A stretch of 12,427 bases of DNA from the NCBI GenBank assembly GCA_003454135.1, contig DMKW01000278.1, positions 2,759-15,185 of the forward strand, written 5' to 3'. Below, one piece after another: positions 7,124 to 12,427 of this stretch (within the stretch, counting starts at the first letter, position 1; each line of letters starts with the position of its first letter). The translations under genes were made by a program, and so were the position numbers. This stretch comes from Microbacteriaceae bacterium (GTDB lineage: Bacteria > Actinomycetota > Actinomycetes > Actinomycetales > Microbacteriaceae). The notes under the pieces are model-generated. The model was not told where the DNA came from. It saw nothing but the letters and a program-made list of their open reading frames with translations, and ran no database searches.

Positions 7124-7138
7124 CCCGCGCCTTGCGGG
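7124..7138 (+). terminator. Small hairpin after the SDR gene
   Basis: CCCGC (7124-7128) pairs with GCGGG (7134-7138) around GCCTT, ten bases after the SDR stop. Its right arm overlaps the large hairpin by two bases, so the two structures are mutually exclusive at that edge. Confidence 0.3.
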
Positions 7139-7192
7139 GCCAGTTCGTGCAATCGGGGCCAACGCGTCGGCCCCGATTGCGCGAATTGGCCC
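7137..7192. terminator. 24-bp intergenic hairpin, probable bidirectional terminator
   Basis: Positions 7137-7160 pair with 7169-7192 over 24 positions. Twenty-two are Watson-Crick and two are G-T, which in RNA from the plus strand are G-U wobbles. The 8-base loop AACGCGTC contains the palindrome ACGCGT. It lies exactly between two convergent genes, where a shared terminator is expected. No T-run follows on either side, which is common for GC-rich actinobacterial terminators. Confidence 0.75.
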
Positions 7193-7232
7193 ATTGTGGG
7201 GCGGACGGGGCGGGAAGGCCAGGGCGCGAGCG

Positions 7233-8450
7233 TCAGGATCCCGCGGCGACCTCGTCGAGTCGCGCGAACGCGAGCGCGGCGAGATACGCTGCCGCGTTGG
7301 GAAGCACGCTGTCGTCGAACCGGGCGAGGTTCGAGTGGTTGTATGGAGCGGTCGCGGGATCGAGCTCGGGTGGGCACGCGCCGACGAAGACGAAGGCGCC
7401 CGGAACGGCCCTGAGAATCGCGGCGAAGTCTTCCGCACCGCCGATCGGAGTGGGCAGCTCGCGGTAGCCGTCCGCGCCGAACATCTCGACCGCAACGCGT
7501 TCGGCGAGCGCCGCGTGCTCGGGGGCGTTCACGACCGGCTCGGTCACGGAGAGGAACTCCACGTCGGCCGTGAGCCCGTGCGCCGCCGCAATGCCCTCGA
7601 CGAGCTCGCGGCTGAATCGCTCGACATTCGCGAGGCTCTCGAGCGAGAAGGTGCGCACTGTCGCCCCGAACGATGCGGTGTTCGGGATGACGTTGTTGGT
7701 GCCTTTCTCCCCGCCGCGGATCCAGCCGACCGTGACGATCACGGGGTCGAACGCGTTGAATCGCCGTGTGACCATGGTCTGCAGGCCCGTCACAATCTCT
7801 GCGAGCGCCTGGTTGGGGTCGAGCGCGAGATGCGGAGCGGATCCGTGCCCGCCGGCGCCCCGCACCGTCACGTCGAGGGTGGCCGAACCGGCCATGAGCG
7901 GGCCGGGCCGGGTCGAGACGACTCCGCCCGGCGCCGCCGTCGTCACGTGAACGGCATACGCGCCGACGAGCTCGCCCCGCGCGCGTTCGAGCGCTCCCTC
8001 GTCGAGCATGCGGTCGGCGCCGTTGTCTCCCTCCTCGCCCGGCTGGAACAGGAAGAGCACCTCGCCGGCGAGCTGATCCTTGTGCGTCTGGAGCAGGTGG
8101 ATTGCGCCGACACCGATCGCGGCGTGCAGGTCGTGCCCGCAGGCGTGCATGCGTCCGGGAATCTGCGACGAGAACTCCTCGCCGGAATCTTCCGTGAGCG
8201 CGAGCGCGTCGAGGTCGGCGCGCAGCACGACGGTCGGGCCCGGCAGGTCGCCCACGATGCGCACGACCGCGGACGAGATGGTCGAGGACTCGTGGATCTC
8301 GAGCCCGAGTTCGCTGATCGAAGCGAACACGCGGGCCAGGGTCTCGGGAACCTGCAGGCCCAGTTCCGGCCGGCGATGGATGTCGCGGCGAATCGAGCGC
8401 AGCGGCTCCAGGTAGTTGGCGGCCTCGACGGCGAGTTCCCTCAGATCCAT
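7233..8450 (-). CDS. M20D-family metal-dependent amidohydrolase
   Basis: A 405-residue hydrolase of the hippurate hydrolase / N-acyl-amino-acid amidohydrolase group, expected to remove acyl or aromatic-acyl groups from amino acids in the cytoplasm. The two-metal site is complete: C104 and H106 in MHACGHDLHAA, catalytic E139 and ligand E140 in PGEEGDNGA, H167 in AYAVHV and H372 in YNHSNL. The lid domain (about 180-300) includes GGHGSAPHLALDP and GTNNVIPNTASFGATVR. The ATG at 8450 fits the family N-terminus (MDLRELAVEAANYLEPLRS). The upstream open frame to 8678 does not resemble the family and overlaps the divergent gene. No signal peptide. A hexamer GAGACT six bases before the ATG resembles the leaderless arrangement of the plus-strand genes, but it is imperfect. 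The substrate is unknown. Confidence 0.92.
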   Translation of the reverse strand: MDLRELAVEAANYLEPLRSIRRDIHRRPELGLQVPETLARVFASISELGLEIHESSTISSAVVRIVGDLPGPTVVLRADLDALALTEDSGEEFSSQIPGRMHACGHDLHAAIGVGAIHLLQTHKDQLAGEVLFLFQPGEEGDNGADRMLDEGALERARGELVGAYAVHVTTAAPGGVVSTRPGPLMAGSATLDVTVRGAGGHGSAPHLALDPNQALAEIVTGLQTMVTRRFNAFDPVIVTVGWIRGGEKGTNNVIPNTASFGATVRTFSLESLANVERFSRELVEGIAAAHGLTADVEFLSVTEPVVNAPEHAALAERVAVEMFGADGYRELPTPIGGAEDFAAILRAVPGAFVFVGACPPELDPATAPYNHSNLARFDDSVLPNAAAYLAALAFARLDEVAAGS

Positions 8451-8573
8451 GATCCCAGTCTCACCCACCGGGCGTCGGACGCGAAACGGGCGGCGCGGCA
8501 GGGAGCGATCGTCTTCGTCGCGGCGGACCTGCCTCGAAGGGTGCTCATTGACGGATGCTACTGGCTCGGTCGT

Positions 8574-8587
8574 CGGCACGCGTGCCG
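8574..8587. promoter_or_regulatory. Perfect 14-bp palindrome upstream of the phosphoribosyltransferase gene
   Basis: CGGCACGCGTGCCG is its own reverse complement and abuts the TAGCGT hexamer at 8589. It therefore fills the spacer between any -35 and the -10. That is a typical place for a repressor operator. It could also serve the divergent amidohydrolase gene, whose start is about 125 bases away. Confidence 0.4.
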
Positions 8588-8588
8588 G

Positions 8589-8594
8589 TAGCGT
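8589..8594 (+). promoter_or_regulatory. Predicted leaderless -10 (TAGCGT) of the phosphoribosyltransferase gene
   Basis: TAGCGT, six bases (TGGTGC), then the ATG at 8601. There is no Shine-Dalgarno. A start seven bases after the hexamer coincides with the A of ATG. Confidence 0.5.
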
Positions 8595-8600
8595 TGGTGC

Positions 8601-9077
8601 ATGGCAAACGACGAGCGCGAGATTCTGGGTTGGGACGAGTTCGGGGGTGCGGCACGCGAGCTCGCGGCGACCGTGCACGGGAGCGGGTTCGCTCCTGACA
8701 TCGTCGTGGCGATTGCGCGGGGCGGCCTGCTTCTCGCCGGTGCCATCGCGTACGCGCTCGACGTGAAGAGCTGCGGCGCCCTCAATGCCGAGTTCTACAC
8801 GGGTGTCGACGAGCGGCTCGATGAGCCGATCATCCTCGCGCCCATGCTCGACGAGGAATCGATGCGCGGTAAACGCGTGCTGCTCGTCGATGACGTCTCC
8901 GACTCCGGCCGCACGCTCGCGATGGTGCTCGCCCTGCTCATCCGCGCGGGCGCGGACGTGCGCACCGTGTGCCTCTACTCGAAGCCCGCGACGGTGCTCG
9001 AGCCCGACTACGTGTGGCGCAAGACCTCGCGGTGGATCGCGTTCCCATGGTCGTCGCTCACTCCGGTCACCGCCTAG
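8601..9077 (+). CDS. Gpt-like phosphoribosyltransferase
   Basis: A 158-residue type I phosphoribosyltransferase. The PRPP-binding motif RVLLVDDVSDSGRT is at 92-105 with acidic D97-D98, the pyrophosphate loop is AIARGGLL (37-44), and a WIAFPW motif lies near the C-terminus, as in xanthine/guanine phosphoribosyltransferases where an aromatic residue stacks on the base. It probably salvages a purine (xanthine, guanine or hypoxanthine) from PRPP in the cytoplasm. Related archaeal and actinobacterial proteins of this size are only loosely characterised, so the base is not assigned. Transcription appears leaderless. Ung begins 11 bases after the stop, so the two form an operon linking base salvage and removal of uracil from DNA; that functional link may be coincidental. 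Confidence 0.85.
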   Translation: MANDEREILGWDEFGGAARELAATVHGSGFAPDIVVAIARGGLLLAGAIAYALDVKSCGALNAEFYTGVDERLDEPIILAPMLDEESMRGKRVLLVDDVSDSGRTLAMVLALLIRAGADVRTVCLYSKPATVLEPDYVWRKTSRWIAFPWSSLTPVTA

Positions 9078-9088
9078 GCGCCACCGGG

Positions 9089-9772
9089 ATGACCGTGCGC
9101 CCGCTCGCCGAGCTCGTCGACCCCGGCTGGGCGGCCGCGCTGCAGCCCGTCGCCGGCACGATCGCCTCGATGGGCGACTTCCTGCGCTCCGAGGTGGCGG
9201 CCGGGCACTCCTACCTCCCGGCCGGGAGCAACGTGCTGCGCGCGTTCACCTACCCGTTCGACGACGTACGCGTGCTCATCGTCGGCCAGGATCCATACCC
9301 AACCCCCGGGCATCCGATCGGGCTCTCCTTCGCGGTCGACCGCGCCGTTCGGCCGATCCCACGCAGCCTGCAGAACATCTACCGCGAGCTGCACGACGAC
9401 CTCGGCATCGCGCCGCCCCGGCACGGCGACCTCAGCGCGTGGTCCGAGCGCGGTGTGATGCTGCTCAACCGGGTGCTGACCGTGCGGCCGGGGGAGTCTG
9501 CATCCCATCGGCGCAAGGGCTGGGAGGCGGTGACGGAGGCCGCCATCCGCGCTCTTGTCGCGCGCAAGTCTCCCCTCGTGGCGATCCTCTGGGGCAACGA
9601 CGCGCTCTCGCTCGAGCCGATGCTCGGCGACACGCCCGTCGTGAAATCCGCCCACCCGAGTCCACTCTCCGCGTCTCGCGGCTTCTTCGGCTCGAAGCCG
9701 TTCAGCCGGGCGAATGCCCTGCTCGCGGCCCAGGGCGCCGAGCCCATCGACTGGTCGATCGATCCCGGCTAG
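9089..9772 (+). CDS. ung: Uracil-DNA glycosylase, family 1
   Basis: A 227-residue DNA repair enzyme that excises uracil from DNA. Water-activating D68 sits in GQDPYPTPGHPIGLSF (66-81), the actinobacterial variant of the family-1 motif in which the His after Tyr is replaced by Pro. The second motif HPSPLSASRGFFGSKPFS contains catalytic H189 and the Leu loop. The body, including RVLTVRP, SHRRKGWEAVTEAAIRAL and AILWGNDA, is close to the mycobacterial enzyme as I remember it. The ATG at 9089 is favoured because MTVRPLAELVDPGWAAAL matches that N-terminus. An in-frame ATG at 9047 would overlap the preceding gene. No strong ribosome binding site is seen, so translation is probably coupled to the phosphoribosyltransferase 11 bases upstream. 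Confidence 0.96.
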   Translation: MTVRPLAELVDPGWAAALQPVAGTIASMGDFLRSEVAAGHSYLPAGSNVLRAFTYPFDDVRVLIVGQDPYPTPGHPIGLSFAVDRAVRPIPRSLQNIYRELHDDLGIAPPRHGDLSAWSERGVMLLNRVLTVRPGESASHRRKGWEAVTEAAIRALVARKSPLVAILWGNDALSLEPMLGDTPVVKSAHPSPLSASRGFFGSKPFSRANALLAAQGAEPIDWSIDPG

Positions 9773-9801
9773 CCCCGAGCTATCCGGGAGCAAAGCAGAC
9801 G

Positions 9802-9807
9802 TAGGAT
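9802..9807 (+). promoter_or_regulatory. Predicted leaderless -10 (TAGGAT) of the GNAT gene
   Basis: TAGGAT, six bases (TTGCTC), then the ATG at 9814. The AGGA inside the same hexamer could also serve as a ribosome binding site on a transcript from the upstream operon, so both readings are open. Confidence 0.4.
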
Positions 9808-9813
9808 TTGCTC

Positions 9814-10392
9814 ATGCTCGAGGAGGAATACCAGGCGACCCACCGGCCCAAGGAGGCGCAACGCAACCTGCCGCCCCTGCAGGTGCCGTTCGAGTACACG
9901 ATCCGCAACGCGCGCCTGCAGGATCTGCCCGATGTGCGTGAGATTTACAACCACTACGTGGCCAACTCCACTGTCACCTTCGACGAGACGCCCATGTCGC
10001 TCAGGGAGCTGCGGTCGAAGTTCCAGCACATCGTGAAGCTCGGCATGCCGTTCATCGTCGCCGAGAGCCCGAACGAGCAGATTCTCGGCTACGCCTACGT
10101 GTACCCGTGGAAGGAGAAGGCCGCCTACCGGTACACCGTGGAGAACTCGATCTACCTGCGTGCCGCCGCGACGAGCAAGGGGCTCGGCAAGGCCCTGCTC
10201 GCCGAGCTCATCACGCGCTCGCGAGCGGCCGGCCTCAAGGAGATGATCGCCGTGATCGCCGACAAGGGGGCCGACGCGTCGATCGCGATCCACAAGAGCT
10301 TCGGTTTCAAGGAGATCGGGCACATGGGCAAGGTCGGCTTCAAATTCGACCGCTGGCTCGGAACTGTGCTCATGCAGAAGTCGCTCAAGTAG
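9814..10392 (+). CDS. GNAT acetyltransferase, phosphinothricin/methionine-sulfoximine type
   Basis: A 192-residue acetyl-CoA-dependent N-acetyltransferase. The domain runs from about residue 28 (YTIRNARLQDLPDVREIYNHYV) to the end. Family signs are YAYVYPWKEKAAYRYTVENSIYL with conserved E110, the acetyl-CoA segment TSKGLGKALLAEL (120-132), and the C-terminal run HKSFGFKEIGHMGKVGFKF...RWLGTVLMQKSL, very characteristic of the Pat/Bar/MnaT group. These enzymes acetylate phosphinothricin, methionine sulfoximine or similar amino acid analogues; the native substrate is often unknown. Two oddities stand out. Thr120 occupies the place where the motif Q/R-x-x-G-x-G/A usually has Gln or Arg, and a charged 27-residue extension precedes the domain. 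The ATG at 9814 is preferred over the TTG at 9808. It follows ung after 41 bases. Confidence 0.88.
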   Translation: MLEEEYQATHRPKEAQRNLPPLQVPFEYTIRNARLQDLPDVREIYNHYVANSTVTFDETPMSLRELRSKFQHIVKLGMPFIVAESPNEQILGYAYVYPWKEKAAYRYTVENSIYLRAAATSKGLGKALLAELITRSRAAGLKEMIAVIADKGADASIAIHKSFGFKEIGHMGKVGFKFDRWLGTVLMQKSLK

Positions 10393-10421
10393 ACGAAGCC
10401 TGATCGACGGAGCCTGACCAG

Positions 10422-10434
10422 AACCGTCACGGTT
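10422..10434. terminator. Short inverted repeat after the GNAT gene
   Basis: AACCGT-C-ACGGTT is a perfect 6+1+6 inverted repeat 30 bases after the GNAT stop, followed by TTGTTC-like sequence. A one-base loop is too tight for an RNA hairpin of full length (four pairs would form). It may therefore be a weak terminator or a DNA-binding site. Confidence 0.3.
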
Positions 10435-10471
10435 GTTCGCAATCCGTAAAGAAGCTCGCTTTGTCGTGGGG

Positions 10472-10489
10472 GTTGCCTAGATTGGCAAC
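10472..10489. promoter_or_regulatory. Inverted repeat centred on a -10-like hexamer
   Basis: GTTGCC (10472-10477) and GGCAAC (10484-10489) are perfect inverted arms flanking TAGATT, which itself fits TANNNT. A promoter with its -10 in the middle of an operator is one reading. The other is the first stem of a structured RNA. No gene starts close by: the next start is at 10652. Confidence 0.35.
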
Positions 10490-10620
10490 AACGTCAGCCG
10501 CGGGCCGCCCTCCTGGGCAGTTCCGGCACGATGCCGTGCACGAGAAATCGGGGCCGGCCCTGGTGGGCCATTATCACCGTGGGCCGGTCTCGTCCACGGC
10601 ATCGGACCGCAACGATGCTG
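10472..10620 (+). ncRNA. Candidate structured RNA or long 5' region (several consecutive hairpins)
   Basis: Five inverted repeats follow each other. They are GTTGCC/GGCAAC (10472-10489), GCCC/GGGC (10507-10518) and GCACG/CGTGC (10526-10539), then a 12-bp stem 10549-10560 with 10581-10592 enclosing GGTG/CACC (10562-10565, 10575-10578), and an 8-bp stem 10597-10604 with 10613-10620. Stems 4 and 5 contain G-T pairs that are wobbles only if the plus strand is transcribed. It matches no RNA family I know, and GC-rich DNA yields hairpins easily, so this is a hypothesis. Confidence 0.2.
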
Positions 10621-10639
10621 CGGCACGGCGACCCGGCGC

Positions 10640-10645
10640 TACAGT
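10640..10645 (+). promoter_or_regulatory. Predicted leaderless -10 (TACAGT) of the SRPBCC-like gene
   Basis: TACAGT, six bases (CGTTGC), then the ATG at 10652, without any Shine-Dalgarno. It places the predicted transcription start on the start codon and makes the preceding intergenic structures independent of this gene's mRNA. Confidence 0.5.
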
Positions 10646-10651
10646 CGTTGC

Positions 10652-11017
10652 ATGCGAGAAGCCCCGCGCCAACGCCCGGCGAACGCCGAACTGCTCGTCT
10701 CGCTCGCCGGTCACGTGAAGGCGAGGCCCAAAGCCGTCTTCGAGGCCCTCGACGGGCGACTCCGCCCCGCCGACGGCTCCCAGTCCCTGTACATGGCAGA
10801 CTCCGCCGCGTTCCTCATCGTCGCGCAGGGCGGCTGGTGGTATCGGGGCGAGTACCGCATCGTGCCAGACGAGAAGGGGTCGAACGTGGAGCATTACATT
10901 CTCAACGTCGCACAGAAGGCGCCCGCGCTGGGTCGGCTCGCCGGCCGGTCGGTGCTCAGGGACGCGCCCGCGCAGTTCGAACGGCTCCTGAGGCGACTGC
11001 GCGCCGAGCTCGAGTAG
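10652..11017 (+). CDS. Small SRPBCC-like conserved protein of unknown function
   Basis: A 121-residue soluble protein, ending TAG. The opening AELLVSLAGHVKARPKAVFEALDGRL resembles the first strand and helix of SRPBCC (START-like) ligand-binding proteins. It continues with alternating strands (SLYMADSAAFLIVAQGGWWYRGEYRIVP, NVEHYILNVAQ) and ends in a basic helix (DAPAQFERLLRRLRAELE), which is the strand-rich middle and long C-terminal helix expected of that fold. At 121 residues it is a little shorter than most. The fold assignment is inferred from the pattern only. No catalytic motif, signal peptide or membrane segment is seen. The start is supported by a leaderless-type hexamer. The likely role is binding a small hydrophobic ligand, but nothing specific can be claimed. 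Confidence 0.75.
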   Translation: MREAPRQRPANAELLVSLAGHVKARPKAVFEALDGRLRPADGSQSLYMADSAAFLIVAQGGWWYRGEYRIVPDEKGSNVEHYILNVAQKAPALGRLAGRSVLRDAPAQFERLLRRLRAELE

Positions 11018-11022
11018 ACCCG

Positions 11023-11098
11023 CGCATCCGGGCGCCCGATCGTTCTCGGTGCGCCGGGTCGGGCGACAGCGCGGTCGACGAACGGGCGCGCGGATGCG
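11023..11098. terminator. Long imperfect inverted repeat between the SRPBCC-like and amidase genes
   Basis: Positions 11023-11038 pair with 11083-11098: CGCATCCG with CGGATGCG and GCGCCCG with CGGGCGC, with a single G/G mismatch between the two blocks. The 44-base loop is itself GC rich. It starts five bases after the upstream stop and ends 13 bases before the amidase -10, so it can terminate the first gene while leaving the next promoter free. No T-run follows. Confidence 0.5.
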
Positions 11099-11111
11099 AG
11101 TGGGCGGCCTC

Positions 11112-11117
11112 TAGGCT
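11112..11117 (+). promoter_or_regulatory. Predicted leaderless -10 (TAGGCT) of the amidase gene
   Basis: TAGGCT, six bases (CGAAGC), then the GTG at 11124, with no Shine-Dalgarno. It is the fourth copy of the same spacing in this window. Confidence 0.5.
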
Positions 11118-11123
11118 CGAAGC

Positions 11124-12427
11124 GTGTTCGAACTCCATCACCTGACCGCGCAAGAGCAATGGGACTGGCTGCAACGCGGGGAGGTAACGCCCCTCGAGCT
11201 CACCGAGCACTACCTCGCGCGAATCGAGCGGCTGGATGCGGCCCTCGGCGCGTTCGTGACGGTGACGGCGGATGCCGCGATCGAACGGGCGCGCACCCTC
11301 GCCGACACCGTGCCCCGGACCGCCCCCCTCTGGGGCCTGCCGTTCGCCGACAAGGACCTCGTGAACCGGGCAGGCGTGCCGACCGGGTTCGGGTCGCGCC
11401 TCATGAGCGGCTTCGTGCCCGACGAGTCGGACGAACTCGTCGACGTGCTGGACGCCGCAGGCGGGGTGAGCCTCGGCAAGACGAACGTGCCGGAATTCGG
11501 GCTGCCGAGCTACACGGAGAGCCTCGTCGCCCCGCCGGCGCGCAACCCGTGGGATGTGTCGCTCGGAGCGGGCGGCTCGAGCGGGGGAGCGGCCGTCGCC
11601 GTGGTGGCAGGGCTCCTGCCGTTCGCCCCAGGTTCCGACGGCGGCGGTTCGGTCCGCATCCCTGCCGCGGCGTGCGGCCTCGTGGGGCTCAAGCCGTCGC
11701 GCGGCCTCATCCCGAGCGGCACGGGCATCGACAAACTCGCCGGGCTCGCGGTGCCTGGTCCCCTCGCGCGCACGGTCGCGGATGCCGCGATGCTGCTCGA
11801 TGCCATGGTCGCCGGCGGCGACTACCCGTTCACGCTCCGGGCCCCGCGGTGGGACGGCGGTGCGTTGCTCAATGCCGCCGTTCGCGGCGAGGGAAGATTC
11901 CAGCTCGGGGTGATGACGACCTCGCCGTGGGACGACGCCTTCGACGTGCGCGTCTCCGCCGAGGCGTCCGCCGCCCTCGCTCTCGCCGTCGCCGAACTCG
12001 ACGCAATCGGCCACGGCATCGAAGACCTGCGCCTCGAACCGGACCAGAGCTACGCCCCGAACTTCCGCACGATCTGGCAGGCGGGCGCGGCGGCGATCCC
12101 GGCTGAGGGGGCGGAACTCGACTCTCTCGAACCGCTCACCCGGTGGCTCGTCGAACGGGGTCGCGCCATCTCCGCCCGGGACCTGATCGCCGCGCTCACC
12201 GCGCTCACGACGTTCGAGCGCTCGATCATCCGCCAGTTCTCTCGCTTCGATGCCGTGCTCACGCCCGCGCTCGCGCTCACACCGCGACCCGTCGGCTGGT
12301 ACGACAGCGAGGATGCCGAACTCAACTTCGCGCAGCAGGTGCAGTACACGCCGTTCACGTCGTTCGCCAACGTCTCCGGACTGCCGGCGATCACGCTTCC
12401 CGTCTCCCAGACCGAGGCCGGTCTGCC
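11124..12427 (+). CDS. Amidase-signature family hydrolase (C-terminus cut by window edge)
   Basis: The frame is open from GTG at 11124 to the right edge: 434 whole codons plus two bases. The Ser-cisSer-Lys triad of the amidase signature family is complete: K77 in LPFADKDL, cis-Ser S152 in GAGGSSGG and nucleophile S176 in GSDGGGSVRIPAA, with the family's usual 24-residue spacing between the serines. Other family segments are LGKTNVPEFGLPSY (117-130), ARNPWD, GLKPSRG, and TSFANVSGLPAITLPVS near the edge, so only a short tail of about 30-40 residues should be missing. Such enzymes hydrolyse amides or act in GatA-type amidation. No gatB or gatC neighbour is present, so a stand-alone amidase is more likely than GatA. 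The substrate is unknown. Start choice rests on the leaderless hexamer and a normal N-terminus (FELHHLTAQEQWDWLQRGEV). Confidence 0.9.
   Translation, partial: MFELHHLTAQEQWDWLQRGEVTPLELTEHYLARIERLDAALGAFVTVTADAAIERARTLADTVPRTAPLWGLPFADKDLVNRAGVPTGFGSRLMSGFVPDESDELVDVLDAAGGVSLGKTNVPEFGLPSYTESLVAPPARNPWDVSLGAGGSSGGAAVAVVAGLLPFAPGSDGGGSVRIPAAACGLVGLKPSRGLIPSGTGIDKLAGLAVPGPLARTVADAAMLLDAMVAGGDYPFTLRAPRWDGGALLNAAVRGEGRFQLGVMTTSPWDDAFDVRVSAEASAALALAVAELDAIGHGIEDLRLEPDQSYAPNFRTIWQAGAAAIPAEGAELDSLEPLTRWLVERGRAISARDLIAALTALTTFERSIIRQFSRFDAVLTPALALTPRPVGWYDSEDAELNFAQQVQYTPFTSFANVSGLPAITLPVSQTEAGL

Noticed and set aside
4661..7495. A 944-codon open frame on the minus strand, opposite the exporter and SDR genes
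   Set aside because: It is low-complexity, Arg/Asp/Glu-rich translation antisense to three well-supported genes and runs through the intergenic hairpin, a usual artefact of high GC content.
7194..8591. A 465-codon plus-strand frame opposite the amidohydrolase
   Set aside because: The minus strand carries the complete M20D metal site, and this frame is only its complement.
10461..10718. An 85-codon frame covering the hairpin-rich gap
   Set aside because: It starts at TTG without a ribosome binding site, overlaps the supported SRPBCC-like gene in another frame, and its translation shows no fold-like pattern.
8601..11017. A new defence or toxin-antitoxin system formed by the phosphoribosyltransferase, ung, GNAT and SRPBCC-like genes
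   Set aside because: The GNAT resembles Pat/Bar enzymes rather than tRNA-acetylating toxins, no antitoxin-like gene precedes it, and three of the genes appear to have separate promoters.

Overview
The base composition (very GC rich), the codon use, the frequent GTG/TTG starts and the protein types point to a high-GC actinobacterium, most likely of the Microbacteriaceae type. The family placement is an inference from the look of the proteins. The uracil-DNA glycosylase carries the GQDPYPTPGH form of its active-site motif, known from actinobacteria. All of the window reads as chromosomal housekeeping and accessory metabolism. I see no insertion sequence, phage gene, CRISPR array, tRNA or rRNA, and no stretch over 300 bases without a gene.

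Layout. On the minus strand, 1-3944 holds metY (sulfhydrylase), metX (homoserine O-acetyltransferase), a NarL/LuxR-type response regulator, and a multi-pass membrane protein that runs off the left edge and is probably its sensor kinase. MetX and MetY make a two-step direct sulfhydrylation route from homoserine to homocysteine. A promoter and leader hairpin lie in front of metY, and a perfect 11-bp hairpin separates it from metX.

Divergent from metY, on the plus strand, is a PadR-family repressor overlapping a DHA2-type 14-helix MFS exporter (4132-6214), a classic repressor/efflux pair with an 11-nt direct repeat over the predicted promoter. A classical SDR oxidoreductase follows (6335-7114). 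It converges on a minus-strand M20D amidohydrolase (7233-8450), and a 24-bp hairpin sits in the junction.

From 8601 onward all genes are on the plus strand: a Gpt-like phosphoribosyltransferase with ung 11 nt behind it, a phosphinothricin-type GNAT acetyltransferase, a small SRPBCC-like protein and an amidase-signature enzyme cut by the right edge. Four of these genes share one start architecture: a TANNNT hexamer, exactly six bases, then ATG or GTG, with no Shine-Dalgarno where one would be needed. This predicts leaderless mRNAs. The 259-nt gap before the SRPBCC-like gene contains a row of inverted repeats and is the least explained part of the window.

I do not see a convincing new multi-gene system. 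The observations worth following are regulatory: the leaderless-promoter pattern, the candidate structured RNA at about 10.47-10.62 kb, palindromes placed in promoters, and the large intergenic hairpins.
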